A DNA stretch of 64,000 nucleotides from Calliopsis andreniformis (GCF_051401765.1 NW_027480492.1:806001-870000); one strand, 5' to 3'; counted from the stretch's first letter, positions 28,027 through 41,261 are shown. The notes: generated by a model from the letters alone, not told the origin. Translations and numbers: made by a program.

Positions 28027-31000
28027 TCAATCCTCAACCCTCAGCCCTCATCCTCAATCCTCAATACTCAATCCTCAATCCTCAATATTCAATCCTCTAT
28101 ACTCAATCTTCAATCCTCAATCCTCAATCCTCAATCCTCAATCCTGAATCCTCAGTCATAAATCCTCAATCCTCAATACTCAATCGTTAATCCTCAGTCC
28201 TCAATCCTCAATCCTCAATCCTCGCTCCTCAAACCTCAATCCTCAACCCTCAGTCCTCATCCTCAATGCTCAATCCTCAATCCTCAATCCTCAATCCTCA
28301 ATCTTCAATCCCCAATAATAAATTTCCAATCCTAGATCCTCAATCCCCAATCCTCAATCCTCAGACCTCAAACATCAATATTCAACCCTCAGTCCCCGTC
28401 CTCAATCCACAACCCTCAATCCTCAATCCTCAATCTTCAATCATCAATATTCAATCCTCAATCCTCAATCCTCAATTCTCAATCCTCAATCCTCAATCCT
28501 CAATCTTCAATCCTCTAGCCTCAATCCTCAATCCTCAATCCACAATCTTCAATCCTCAATACTCAATCTTCAATCCCCAATCCTCAATTCTCAATCCTCA
28601 ATCCTCAATGTTCAATACTCAATACTCAATCTTCAATCCTCAATCCTCAATCCTCAATACTCAATCTTCAATCTTCAGTCCTCAATACTCAATCCTCAAT
28701 CTTCAATCCCCAATCCACAATCCTCAATTCTAAACCCTCAATCCTCAATCCTCAGACCTCAAACATTAATATTCAACCCTCAGTCCTCGTCCTCAATCCA
28801 CAACACTCAATCATCAGTCCTCAATATTCAATCATCAATTTTCAATCTTCAATCCTCAATCCTCAATCCTCAATCCTCAGTCCGCAATCCTCAATCTTCA
28901 ATCCTCTACCCTCAATCCTCAATACTCAATCTTCAATCTTCAATCCTCAATGCTCAATCTTCAATCCTCAATCCTCAATCCTCAATCCTCAATCCTCAGT
29001 CTTCAATCCTCAATACTCAATCTTCAATCCTCAATCCTCAATCCTCAATCGTCAATCCTCATTCTTCAATCTTCAATACCCAATCCTCAATCTTCTATCC
29101 TCAACCCTCAATCCTCAATCCTCAATCCTCAATCTTCATTATTCAATCCTCAATACCCAATCCTCAACCATCTGTCCTCAATCCTCAATCCTCAATTCTC
29201 AATCTTCAATCCTGAATCGCCAGTCCTCAATCTTGAATCCTCAATGCTCAATCCTCAATCCTCTATCATGAATCCTCAATCCTCAATCCTCAATCCTCAA
29301 TCCTCAATCCTCAATCCTCAATCCTCAATCCTGAGTCCTCAATCTTCAATCCTCAATACTCAATCTGCAATCCTCAATCCTCAATCCTCAATCCTCAATC
29401 CTCATTCTTCAATCCTCAATACCAAATCCTCAATTTTCAACCCTCAGTCCTCAATCATCAATTCTCAATCCTCAATCCTCAATCCTCAGGCCTCAAACAT
29501 CAATATTCAACCCTCAGTCCTCGTCCTCAAACCACAACCCTCAATCGTCAAACCTCAATCCCCAATACTCAATCTTCAATGCTCAATCCTCAATCCTCAA
29601 ACCACAATCCTCAAACCTCAATCCTCAATCTTCAACCCTCAATCGTCAATCTTCAGTCCTCAATACTCAATCTTCAATTCTCAATCTTCAATCCTCAATC
29701 CCCAATCCTCAATCCTCAGTACTCAATCCTCAATCCTCAATCTTCAATCCTCAATACTCAATATTCAATCCTCAATCCTCAATCCTCAATCCTCAATCAT
29801 CAATCCTCAATCCTCAATCCTCAATCTTCAATCCTCAATCCTCAATCCTCAATCGTCAATCCTCATTCTTCAATCCTCAATACCCAATCCTCAATCGTCA
29901 ATACTCAATCCTCAATCTTCAGTCCTCAATCCACAATCCTCAATTCTCAATCCTCAATCCTCAATCCTCAGACCTCAAACATCAATATTCAACCCTCAGT
30001 CCTCGTCCTCAATCCACAACCCTCAATCCTCTGTCCTCAATATTCAATTATCAATTTTCAAACTTCAATCCTCAATCCTCAATCCTCAATCCTCAGTCCT
30101 CAATCCTCAATCTTCAATCCTCAATCCTCAATCCTCAATACTCAATCTTCAATCTTCAATCCTCAATACTCAATCTTCAATCCTCAATCCTCAATCCTCA
30201 ATCCTCAATACTCAATCTTCAATCCTCAATACTCAATCTTCAATCCTCAATCCTCAATCCTCAATCGTCAATCCTCATTCTTCAATCCTCAATACCCAAT
30301 CCTCAATTTTCAATCCTCAATCCTCAATCCTCAATCCTCAATACTCAATCCTCATTCTTCAATCCTCAATACCCAATCCTCAATCATATGTGCTCAATCC
30401 TCAATCCTCAATTCTCAATCCTCAATCCTCAGTCCTCAGTCCTCAAACCTCAATCCTCAACCCTCATCCCTCATCCTCCATCCTCAATCCTCAATCCTCA
30501 ATCCTCAATCTTCAATCCCCAATACTCAATCTTCAATCCTCGATCCTCAATCCTCAATCCTCAACCCTCAATCCTCAGGCATCAATACTCAATCTTCAAT
30601 ACTGAATCCTCAATCCTCAACCCTCAATCCTCAATCTTCAATCCTCAATCCTCAATCCTCAACCTTCAATCCTCAATACTCAATCTGGAATCCTCAATCC
30701 TCAAACCTCAATCCTCAATCCTCATTCTTCAATCCTCTATACCCAATCCTCAATCTTCAATCCTTAATCCTCAATCCTCAATTCTCCATCCTCAATACTC
30801 AATCTTCAATCCTCAATACTCACTCCTAAATCCTCAATCCTCAATCTTCAATCATCAATACTCAATCCTCAATCCTCAATCCTCAGGCATCAATACTCAA
30901 TCCTCAACCATCAATCCTCATTCCTCAACCCTCGATCCTCAACCCTCAGTCCTCATACTCAATTCTCAATTCTCAATCCTCAATCCTCAATCATCAATCT

Positions 31001-31900
31001 TCAATCCTCAATAATCAATCTCCAATCCTAGATACTCAATCCCCAATCTTCGATCCTTAATCCTCAATCTTCAATCCTCAATCCCCAGTACTCAATCTTC
31101 AATCCTCAATGCTCAATCCTCAATCCTCAATCCTCAGTCCTCAATCCTCAATCCTCAATCCTCAAACCTCAATCCTCAACCGTCACTCCTCATTCTCCAT
31201 TCTCAATTCTCAATTCTCAATCCTCAATCCTCAATCTTCAATCCCCAATACTCAATGTTCAATCCTCAACCTTCAATCCTCAATACTGAATCTGCAATCC
31301 TCAATCCTCAAACCTCAATCCTCAATCATCATTCTTCAATCCTCAATACCCAATCCTCAATCTTCAATCCTCAATCCACAATCCTCAATTCTCAATCCTC
31401 AATCCTCAATCCTCAGACCTCAAACATCAATATTCAACCCTCAGTCCTCGACCTCAATCCACAACCCTCAATCCTCAGTCCTCAATATTCAATCATCAAT
31501 TTTCAATCTTCAATCCTCAATCCTCAATCCTCAATCCTCAGTCCTCAATCCTCAATCTTCAATCCTCAATCCTCATTCCTCAATACTCAATCTTCAATCT
31601 TCAATCCTCAATACTCAATCCTCAATCTTCAATCCTCAATCCACAATCCTCAATTCTCAATCCTCAATCCTCAATCCTCAGACCTCAAACATCAATATTC
31701 AACCATCAGTCCTCGTCCTCAATCCACAATCCTCAATCCTCAATCTTCAATCGTCAATCCTCAATACTCAATCTTCAATCCTCAATCCTCAATCCTCAAT
31801 CCTCAATACTCAATCCTCAATCATTAATCCTCAATCTTCAATAGTCAATCCTCAAACCTCAAACCTCAATTCTCAATACTCAACCATCAATCCTCAAATC
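27978..31900. repeat. C-type higher-order unit, long form, 3,923 bp
   Basis: Copy of the 18,184 unit inside the second 9.8 kb segment. Landmarks are C 28,000, D 28,310, N 30,385 and D' 31,026. Its C landmark has CAATACAAT where the others have CAATATAAT. Confidence 0.92.
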
Positions 31901-31949
31901 TCAATGCTCAATATAATATCCTGAATTCTCCGGATTCTATACAGGAACC
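31901..31949. repeat. Landmark C
   Basis: GAATTC at 31,923, ACAGGAACC form. Confidence 0.93.
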
Positions 31950-34900
31950 TCAATCCTCAACCCTCAGCCCTCATCCTCAATCCTCAATACTCAATCCTCA
32001 ATCCTCAATATTCAATCCTCTATACTCAATCTTCAATCCTCAATCCTCAATCCTCAATCCTCAATCCTGAATCCTCAGTCATAAATCCTCAATCCTCAAT
32101 ACTCAATCGTTAATCCTCAGTCCTCAATCCTCAATCCTCAATCCTCGCTCCTCAAACCTCAATCCTCAACCCTCAGTCCTCATCCTCAATGCTCAATCCT
32201 CAATCCTCAATCCTCAATCCTCAGTCTTCAATCCCCAATAATAAATTTCCAATCCTAGATCCTCAATCCCCAATCCTCAATCCTCAGACCTCAAACATCA
32301 ATATTCAACCCTCAGTCCCCGTCCTCAATCCACAACCCTCAATCCTCAATCCTCAATCTTCAATCATCAATATTCAATCCTCAATCCTCAATCCTCAATT
32401 CTCAATCCTCAATCCTCAATCCTCAATCTTCAATCCTCTAGCCTCAATCCTCAATCCTCAATCCACAATCTTCAATCCTCAATACTCAATCTTCAATCCC
32501 CAATCCTCAATTCTCAATCCTCAATCCTCAATGTTCAATACTCAATACTCAATCTTCAATCCTCAATCCTCAATCCTCAATACTCAATCTTCAATCTTCA
32601 GTCTTCAATACTCAATCCTCAATCTTCAATCCCCAATCCACAATCCTCAATTCTAAACCCTCAATCCTCAATCCTCAGACCTCAAACATCAATATTCAAC
32701 CCTCAGTCCTCGTCCTCAATCCACAACACTCAATCATCAGTCCTCAATATTCAATCATCAATTTTCAATCTTCAATCCTCAATCCTCAATCCTCAATCCT
32801 CAGTCCTCAATCCTCAATCTTCAATCCTCTACCCTCAATCCTCAATACTCAATCTTCAATCTTCAATCCTCAATACTCAATCTTCAATCCTCAATCCTCA
32901 ATCCTCAATCCTCAATCCTCAGTCTTCAATCCTCAATACTCAATCTTCAATCCTCAATCCTCAATCCTCAATCGTCAATCCTCATTCTTCAATCTTCAAT
33001 ACCCAATCCTCAATCTTCTATCCTCAACCCTCAATCCCCAATCCTCAATCCTCAATCTTCATTATTCAACCCTCAATACCCAATCCTCAACCATCTGTCC
33101 TCAATCCTCAATCCTCAATTCTCAATCTTCAATCCTGAATCGCCAGTCCTCAATCTTGAATCCTCAATGCTCAATCCTCAATCCTCTATCATGAATCCTC
33201 AATCCTCAATCCTCAATCCTCAATCCTCAATCCTCAATCCTCAATCCTCAATCCTGAGTCCTCAATCTTCAATCCTCAATACTCAATCTGCAATCCTCAA
33301 TCCTCAATCCTCAATCCTCAATCCTCATTCTTCAATCCTCAATACCAAATCCTCAATTTTCAACCCTCAGTCCTCAATCATCAATTCTCAATCCTCAATC
33401 CTCAATCCTCAGGCCTCAAACATCAATATTCAACCCTCAGTCCTCGTCCTCAAACCACAACCCTCAATCGTCAAACCTCAATCCCCAATACTCAATCTTC
33501 AATGCTCAATCCTCAATCCTCAAACCTCAATCCTCAATCCTCAATCCTCAATCTTCAATCCTCAATCGTCAATCTTCAGTCCTCAATACTCAATCTTCAA
33601 TTCTCAATCTTCAATCCTCAATCCCCAATCCTCAATCCTCAGTACTCAATCCTCAATCCTCAATCTTCAATCCTCAATACTCAATATTCAATCCTCAATC
33701 CTCAATCCTCAATCCTCAATCGTCAATCCTCATTCTTCAATCCTCAATACCCAATCCTCAATCGTCAATACTCAATCCTCAATCTTCAGTCCTCAATCCA
33801 CAATCCTCAATTCTCAATCCACAATCCTCAATCCTCAGACCTCAAACATCAATATTCAACCCTCAGTCCTCGTCCTCAATCCACAACCCTCAATCCTCAG
33901 TCCTCAATATTCAATTATCAATTTTCAATCTTCAATCCTCAATCCTCAATCCTCAATCCTCAGTCCTCAATCCTCAATCTTCAATCCTCAATCCTCAATC
34001 CTCAATACTCAATCTTCAATCTTCAATCCTCAATACTCAATCTTCAATCCTCAATCCTCAATCCTCAATCCTCAATACTCAATCTTCAATCCTCAATACT
34101 CAATCTTCAATCCTCAATCCTCAATCCTCAATCGTCAATCCTCATTCTTCAATCCTCAATACCCAATCCTCAATTTTCAATCCTCAATCCTCAATCCTCA
34201 ATCCTCAATACTCAATCCTCATTCTTCAATCCTCAATACCCAATCCTCAATCATGTGTGCTCAATCCTCAATCCTCAATTCTCAATCCTCAATCCTCAAT
34301 CATCAATCTTCAATCCTCAATAATCAATCTCCAATCCTAGATACTCAATCCCCAATCTTCGATCCTTAATCCTCAATCTTCAATCCTCAATCCCCAGTAC
34401 TCAATCTTCAATCCTCAATGCTCAATCCTCAATCCTCAATCCTCAGTCCTCAATCCTCAATCCTCAATCCTCAAACCTCAATCCTCAACTGTCACTCCTC
34501 ATTCTCCATTCTCAATTCTCAATTCTCAATCCTCAATCCTCAATCTTCAATCCCCAATACTCAATGTTCAATCCTCAACCTTCAATCCTCAATACTCAAT
34601 CTGCAATCCTCAATCCTCAAACCTCAATCCTCAATCATCATTCTTCAATCCTCAATACCCAATCCTCAATCTTCAATCCTCAATCCACAATCCTCAATTG
34701 TCAATCCTCAACCCTCAATCCTCAGACCTCAAACATCAATATTCAACCCTCAGTCCTCGACCTCAATCCACAACCCTCAATCCTCAGTCCTCAATATTCA
34801 ATCCTCAATTCTCAATCCTCAATTCTCAATCCTCATCCTCAATCCTCAATCCTCAATCCTCGATCCTCAGTCATAAATCCTCAATCTTCAACACTCAATC

Positions 34901-35153
34901 GTCAATCCTCAATCCTCAATCCTCAATGCTCAATCCTCGATCCTCAAACCTCAAGCGTCAGTCCTCAATACTCAATCCTCAATCCTCAATCCTCAATCTT
35001 CAATCTTCAATCCTCAATACTCAATCTTCAATCCTCAATCCTCAATCCTCAATCCTCAATACTCAATCCTCAATCATTAATCCTCAATCTTCAATACTCA
35101 ATCCTCAAACCTCAAACCTCAATTCTCAATACTCAACCATCAATCCTCAAATC
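31901..35153. repeat. C-type higher-order unit, short form, 3,253 bp
   Basis: Copy of the 22,107 unit. Landmarks are C 31,923, D 32,233, N variant CATGTG 34,252 and D' 34,335, again 83 bp after N. Sharing both the CATGTG change and the 558 bp deletion with the 22,107 unit shows common descent. Confidence 0.92.
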
Positions 35154-35202
35154 TCAATGCTCAATATAATATCCTGAATTCTCCGGATTCTATACTGGAT
35201 CC
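35154..35202. repeat. Landmark C with BamHI site
   Basis: GAATTC at 35,176 and GGATCC at 35,197. Confidence 0.93.
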
Positions 35203-36102
35203 TCAATCCTCAACCCTCAGCCCTCATCCTCAATCCTCAATACTCAATCCTCAATCCTCAATATTCAATCCTCTATACTCAATCTTCAATCCTCAATCCT
35301 CAATCCTCAATCCTCAATCCTGAATCCTCAGTCATAAATCCTCAATCCTCAATACTCAATCGTTAATGCTCAGTCCTCAATCCCCAATCCTCAATCCTCG
35401 CTCCTCAAACCTCAATCCTCAACCCTCAGTCCTCATCCTCAATGATCAATCCTCAATTCTCCATCCTCAATCCTCAATCTTCAATCCCCAATAATAAATT
35501 TCCAATCCTAGATCCTCAATCCCCAATCCTCAATCCTTAATCCTCAATCTTCAATCCTCAATACTCGATCTTCAATCCTCAATACTCAATCTGCAATTCT
35601 CAATACTCAATCCTCAATCCTCAATCCTCATTCTTCAATCCTCAATACCCAATCCTCAATCTTCAATCGTCAATTCTCAATCCTCAATCCTCAATCCTCA
35701 ATCTTCAATCCTCAATCCTCAATCCTCAATCCTCAATCCACAATCTTCAATCCTCAATACTCAATCTTCAATCCCCAATCCTCAATTCTCAATCCTCAAT
35801 CCTCAATGTTCAATACTCAATACTCAATCTTCAATCCTCAATCCTCAATCCTCAATCCTCAATCCTCAATACTCATTCTTCAATCCTCAACACCCAACCC
35901 TCAATCTTAAATCCTCAATCCTCAATTCGCAATCCTCAATCCTCAATCCTCAGACCTCAAGTATCAATACTCAATCCTCAGTCCTCGTCCTCAATACACA
36001 ACCCTCAATCATCAATCCTCAATCATCAATCCTCAATCTTCAATGCTCAATCCTCAATCCTCAATCCTCAATCCTCAATACCCAACCATCAATCCTAAAT
36101 TC

Positions 36103-36144
36103 TCAAGGCTCAATAGAATATCCTGAATTTTCAGGGTTCTATAC
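36103..36144. repeat. Landmark B, EcoRI site lost
   Basis: GAATTT at 36,125, copy of 26,331. Confidence 0.92.
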
Positions 36145-36933
36145 TCAAACTTCAATCCTCAACCCTCAGACCTCATTCTCAATCCTCAATCCTCAATCCT
36201 CGAAATTCAATCCCCAATACTCAATCTTCAATCCTCAATCCTCAATCTTCAATACTCAATACTCAATCTTCAATCCTCAATCCTCTATCCTCAATCCTCA
36301 ATCCTCAATCTTCAATCCTCAATACTCAATCTTCAATCCTCAATCCTCAATCCTCAATCGTCAATCCTCATTCTTCAGTCTTCAATACCCAATCCTCAAT
36401 CTTCAATCCTCAATCCTCAATCCTCAATCCTCAATCCTAAATGTTCAATCCGCAATACCCAGTCCTCAATCGTCAATCCTCAATCCCCAATCCTCAATCT
36501 TCAATTCTCAACCCTCAATCCTCAATCCTCAATCCTCAATACTCAATCCTCAATCTTCAATCCTCAATCCTCAATCCTCAATCCTCAATCCTCAATCCTC
36601 AATCCTCAATCTTCAATCCTCAGTACTCAATCTGCAATCTTCAATCCTCAATCCTCAATCCTCAATACTCATTCTTCAATACTGAATACCCAATACTCAA
36701 TCATCAATCCTCAATCCTCAATCCTCAATCCTCGATTCTCAATCCTCAATCCTCAATCCTCAGACCATAAACATCAATATTCAACCCTCGGTCCTCGTCC
36801 TCAATCCACAACCCTCAATACTCAATCCTCAATCTTCAATCATCAATATTCAATATTCAATCCTCAATCCTCAAAACTCAATCCTCAATCCTCAATCCTC
36901 AATCCTCAATCTTTAATCCTCAATCCTCAATAC

Positions 36934-37603
36934 TCAATCCTCGATCCTAAATCTTCAACCCTCAATCCTCAATCCTCAATCCTCAATACTCAATCCTCAA
37001 TCTTCAATCCTCAATACTCAGTCCACAAACCTCAATTCTGAATCCTCAATCCTGCATCCTCAATCTTCAGCCCTCAGTCTTCAACAATCAGTTGTCAATC
37101 CTCAATCCCCAATTGAATATCCTCAATTCACAGTTTTCAATACGCAATACTCAATCTGCAATCTTCAAATCTCTATCCACAAACATCAATTCTCATCACT
37201 CAACCCTCAACGCTCAGAACTCAATGTTCAATCCTCAATCCTCAATTCTCAATCTTCAATCCTCAATACTGAATCTTCAATCCTCAATCCACAATCCTCA
37301 ATCCTCATTCCTCAATCATCAACCCTCAATCCTCAGTAATCAATCCTCAATCTTCAATACTAAATCGTCAATCCTCAGTCCTCAACCCACAGTCCTCATA
37401 CTCAATCCTCTATCCTCAATCCTCAATCCTCAATCTTCAATCCTCAATAATCAATCTCCAATCCTAGATCCTCAATCCACAATCCTCAATCCTTAATCCT
37501 CAATCTTCAATCCTCAGTCCCCAGTCCTCAATCTTCAATCCTCAATGCTCCATCCTCTATCCTCAATCCTCAGTCCTCAATCCTCAATCCTCAATCCTCA
37601 ATA
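36934..37603. repeat. Locally unique satellite stretch
   Basis: This still reads as heptamer-derived but is the most diverged stretch in the window, with more G and irregular words such as ATCAGTTGTCAA and CAATTGAATATCC. I found no second copy of it in the window. It lies inside the sequence missing from the first 9.8 kb copy. It contains a degenerate landmark described separately. Confidence 0.7.
37102..37240. repeat. Divergent landmark A relative
   Basis: A word-by-word alignment to block A is possible: CAATTGAATATCCTCAATTC stands where A has CAATAGAACATCCTGAATTC. Further on come TTCAATACGCAATACTC, TCTATCC, AACATCAATTCTC and ACTCAACCCTCAACG. The EcoRI site is CAATTC (37,124), and there is a CAATTG at 37,110. 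It is the only copy of this form in the window. Its exact edges are uncertain. Confidence 0.7.
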
Positions 37604-38031
37604 CTCAACCTTCAATCCTCAATACTCAATCTTCAACCCTCAATCCTCAATCCCCAATTCTCAATCCTCAATCCTCAATCCTCAATCCTCAATATTCAAT
37701 CCTCAATCCTCAGTCTTCAATCTTCAATACTCAACCTTCAATCCTCAATCCTCAATCCTCAGTACTCAATCTGCAATCTTCAATCCTCAATCCTCAATCC
37801 TCAATCCTCAATACTCATTCTTCAATACTCTATACCCAATACTCAATCATCAATCCTCAATCCTCAATCATCAATCTTCAATCCTCAATACTCAATCTTC
37901 AATCTTCAATCCTCAATACTCAATTCTCAATCCTCGATCCTCAATCCTCAATCATCAATCCTCAATCTTCAATACTCAATCCTCAATCCTCAATCCTCAA
38001 TCCTCAATACTCAACCATCAATCCTAAATTC

Positions 38032-38073
38032 TCAATGCTCAATAGAATATCCTGAATTCTCAGGATGCTATAC
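38032..38073. repeat. Landmark B, GATGC form
   Basis: GAATTC at 38,054. Matches 27,281 at +10,773. Confidence 0.92.
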
Positions 38074-39133
38074 TCAAACCTCAATCCTCAACCCCTAGCC
38101 CTCATTCTCAATCCTCAATCCTCAATCCTCAATATTCAATCTCCAATACTCAATCTTCAATCCTCAATCCTCAAACCTCAATCCTCAATCCTCAATCCTC
38201 AGTCATAAATCCTCAATCTTCAATACTCAATCGTCAATCCTCAGTCCTCAATCCTCAATCCTCAATACTCGTTCCTCAAACTTCAATCCTCAATCCTCAA
38301 TCCTCAATATTCAATCTCCAATACTCAATCTTCAATCCTCAATCCTCAACCGTCAGTCCTCGTCCTCAATCCTCAACCCTCAATCCTCAATCCTCAATCT
38401 TCAATCTTCAATACTCAATCTTCAATCCTCAATACTCAATCCTCAATCCTCAATCCTCAATCCTCAGTCATAAATCCTCAATCTTCAATACTCAATCGTC
38501 AACCCTCAGTCCTCAATCCTCAATCCTCAATCCTCGTTCCTCAAACCTCAATCCTCAACCCTCAGTCCTCATCCTCAATTCTCAATTCTCAATCCTCAAT
38601 CCTCAATCCTCAATCTTCAATCCCCAATAATCAATCTCCAATCCTAGATCCTCAATCCCCAATCCTCAATCCTTAATCCTCAATCTTCAATCCTCAATAC
38701 TCAATCTTCAATCCTCAATCCTCAATCCTCAATCCTCAATCATCTGTCCTCAATCCTGAATCCTCAACCTTCAATCCTCAATACTCAATCTGCAATCCTC
38801 AATCCTCAATCCTCAATCCTCAATCCTCATTCTTGAATCCTCAATACCCAATCCTCAATCTTCAATCCTCAATCCTCAAACCTCAATCCTCAATCCTCAA
38901 GCCTCAGTCCTCAATCCTCAATCCTCAATCCTCAAACCTCAATCCTCAACCGTCAGTCCTCGCCCTCAATCCTCAACCCTCAATCCTCAATCCTCAATCC
39001 TCAATTTTCAATCATCAATAATCAATCTTCAATCCTCAATCATCAATCCTCAATCCCCAATCTTCAATCCTCAATATTGAACACTCAACCCTCAACCATC
39101 AATCCTCAATACTCAACCATCAATCCTCAATTC

Positions 39134-39273
39134 TCAATACTCAATAGAACATCCTGAACTATGATGGTTCAATACTCAATCCAGAATATTCAATAATCAA
39201 ATTTCAAACCTCAAGCATCAATTCTCAACACTCAATCCTCAACACTCAGTCCTCTCTCTTCAATCCTACATCC
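39134..39273. repeat. Landmark A, EcoRI site lost
   Basis: GAACTATGATGG at 39,156. Otherwise closest to the GAACTC copies at 4,276 and 44,150. Confidence 0.92.
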
Positions 39274-39378
39274 TCAACCCTCAATCCTCAATCTTCAATC
39301 CCCAATACTCTATCTTCAATCCTCAATCCTCAATCCTCAATCCTCAATCCTCAACCCTCAGTCGTCAGTACTCAATCT

Positions 39379-40119
39379 TCAACCTTCAATCCTCAATACT
39401 CAATCTTCAACCCTCAATCCTCAATCCCCAATTCTCAATCCTCAATCCTCAATCCTCAATCCTCAATATTCAATCCTCAATCCTCAGTCTTCAATCTTCA
39501 ATACTCAACCTTCAATCCTCAATCCTCAATCCTCAGTACTCAATCTGCAATCTTCAATCCTCAATCCTCAATCCTCAATCCTCAATACTCATTCTTCAAT
39601 ACTCAATACCCAATACTCAATCATCAATCCTCAATCCTCAATCATCAATCTTCAATCCTCAATACTCAATCTTCAATCTTCAACCCTCAATACTCAATCC
39701 TCTATCCTCGATCCTCAATCCTCAATAATCAATCCTCAATCTTCAATACTCAATCCTCAATCCTCAATCCTCAATCCTCAATACTCAACCATCAATCCTA
39801 AATTCTCAATGCTCAATAGAATATCCTGAATTCTCAGGATGCTATACTCAATCCTCAATCCTCAACCCCTAGCCCTCATTCTCAATCCTCAATCCTCAAT
39901 CCTCAATATTCAATCTCCAATACTCAATCTTCAATACTCAATCCTCAAACCTCAATCCTCAATCCTCAATCCTCAGTCATAAATCCTCAATCTACAATAC
40001 TCAATCGTCAATCCTCAGTCCTCAATCCTCAATCCTCAATCCTCGTTCCTCAAACTTCAATCCTCAATCCTCAATCCTCAATATTCAATCTCCAATACTC
40101 AATCTTCAATCCTCAATCC
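39379..40119. repeat. 1,774 bp segment, truncated second copy
   Basis: Repeats 37,605 to about 38,345 at +1,774, including the B landmark (39,828). The match ends between 40,115 and 40,124, where the sequence switches to the 3' part of an A landmark. This is a partial tandem duplication cut by a recombination junction. Confidence 0.85.
39806..39847. repeat. Landmark B, GATGC form
   Basis: GAATTC at 39,828. Second copy of the 1,774 bp segment. Confidence 0.92.
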
Positions 40120-40154
40120 TCAACACTCAGTCCTCTCTCTTCAATCCTACATCC
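40120..40154. repeat. Landmark A, 3' fragment only (35 bp)
   Basis: Only the last five heptamers of block A are present: TCAACAC, TCAGTCC, TCTCTCT, TCAATCC, TACATCC. The upstream DNA belongs to a different repeat class (as at 38.3 kb). This marks a recombination junction. Confidence 0.88.
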
Positions 40155-40936
40155 TCAACCCTCAATCCTCAAGCGTCAATCCTCAATACTCAATCCTCAA
40201 TCCTCAATCCTCAATCATCAACCTTCAATCCTCAATACTCAATCCTCAATCCTCAATCCTCAATCCTCAATCTTCAATCATCAATACTCAATCTTCAATC
40301 CTCAATCCTCAATCCTCAATCCTCAATCCTCATTCTTCAATCCTCAATACCCAATCCTCAGCCCTCAGTCCTCAAACCTCAATGCTCAATCCTCAATCCC
40401 CAATCCTCATTCTTCAATCCTCAATACCCAATCCTCAATCCTCAATCCTCATTCTTCAATCCTCAATCCTCGTTCCTCAAACCTCAATCCTCAACCCTCA
40501 GTCCTCATCCTCAATTCTCAATTCTCAATCCTCAATCCTCAATCCTCAAACTTCAATCCTCAATGGCCAGTCCTCAATCTTCAATCCTCAATGCTCAATC
40601 CTCAATCCTCAAGCCTCAGTCCTCAATCCTCAATCCTCAATCCACAAACCTCAACCCTCAACCGTCAGTCCTCTTCCTCAATCCTCAACCCTCTATCCTC
40701 AATCCTCAATCTTTAATTATCAATAATCAATCTTCAATCCTCAATCATCAATCCTCAATCCTCAATCCACAATCCTCAATATTCAACACTCAACCCTCAA
40801 CCATCAATCCTCAATGCTCAACCATCAATCCTCAATCTTCAATACTCAATCCACAATCCTCAATCCTCAATCCTCAATATTCAACACTCAACCCTCAACC
40901 ATCAATCCTCAATGCTCAACCATCAATCCTCAATTC

Positions 40937-41076
40937 TCAATACTCAATAGAACATCCTGAATTCTGATGGTTCAATACTCAATCCAGCATATTCAATAAT
41001 CAGATCTCAAACCTCAAGCATCAATTCTCAACACTCGATCCTCAACACTCAGTCCTCTCTCTTCAATCCTACATCC
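40937..41076. repeat. Landmark A
   Basis: GAATTC at 40,959. Counterpart of 1,092 at offset 39,867, and like it followed by B after 357 bp. Confidence 0.93.
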
Positions 41077-41261
41077 TCAACCCTCAATCCTCAAGCGCCA
41101 ATCCTCAATACTCAATCCTCAATCCTCAATCCTCAATCATCAATCTTCAATCCTCAATACTCAATCCTCAATCTTCAATACTCAATACTCAATCCTCAAT
41201 CCTCAATCCACAATCATCAATCATCAATCCTCAATCTTCCATACTCAACCCTCAATCCCCA

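Larger units (their letters stand above)
27669..38441. repeat. 9.8 kb segment, second tandem copy, with 979 bp extra
   Basis: This directly follows the first copy in head-to-tail order. Its landmarks lie at C 28,000, 31,923, 35,176; D 28,310, 32,233, 35,486; N 30,385, 34,252; and B 36,125, all at +9,794. After about 36,933 the match breaks. It resumes near 37.9 kb at +10,773, so this copy is 979 bp longer (14 bp of it from two additional heptamers near 36.57 kb). The extra piece holds the divergent landmark near 37,124. Confidence 0.92.
35154..38441. repeat. C-type unit passing into B sequence, complete form
   Basis: Landmarks are C 35,176 (with GGATCC at 35,197), D 35,486, B 36,125, divergent A-like block about 37,124, D' 37,462 and B 38,054. 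It matches 25,360-27,668 except for roughly 965 bp (36,933 to about 37.9 kb) absent there. Confidence 0.85.
37604..39378. repeat. 1,774 bp segment, first copy
   Basis: From the words TCAACCTTCAATCC at 37,605 onward the sequence recurs 1,774 bp later at 39,379. The B landmarks 38,054 and 39,828 fall at the same offset. This copy also includes D' sequences at 38,642 and an A landmark with GAACTA at 39,156. Its 38.44-39.38 kb part has no partner in the truncated second copy. Confidence 0.85.

Noticed and set aside
17875..38441. Treating the 9.8 kb duplication as an assembly error
   Set aside because: The copies differ by scattered substitutions, a 14 bp length change and about 965 bp of additional sequence, so they are distinct. 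Read-level checking would still be decisive.
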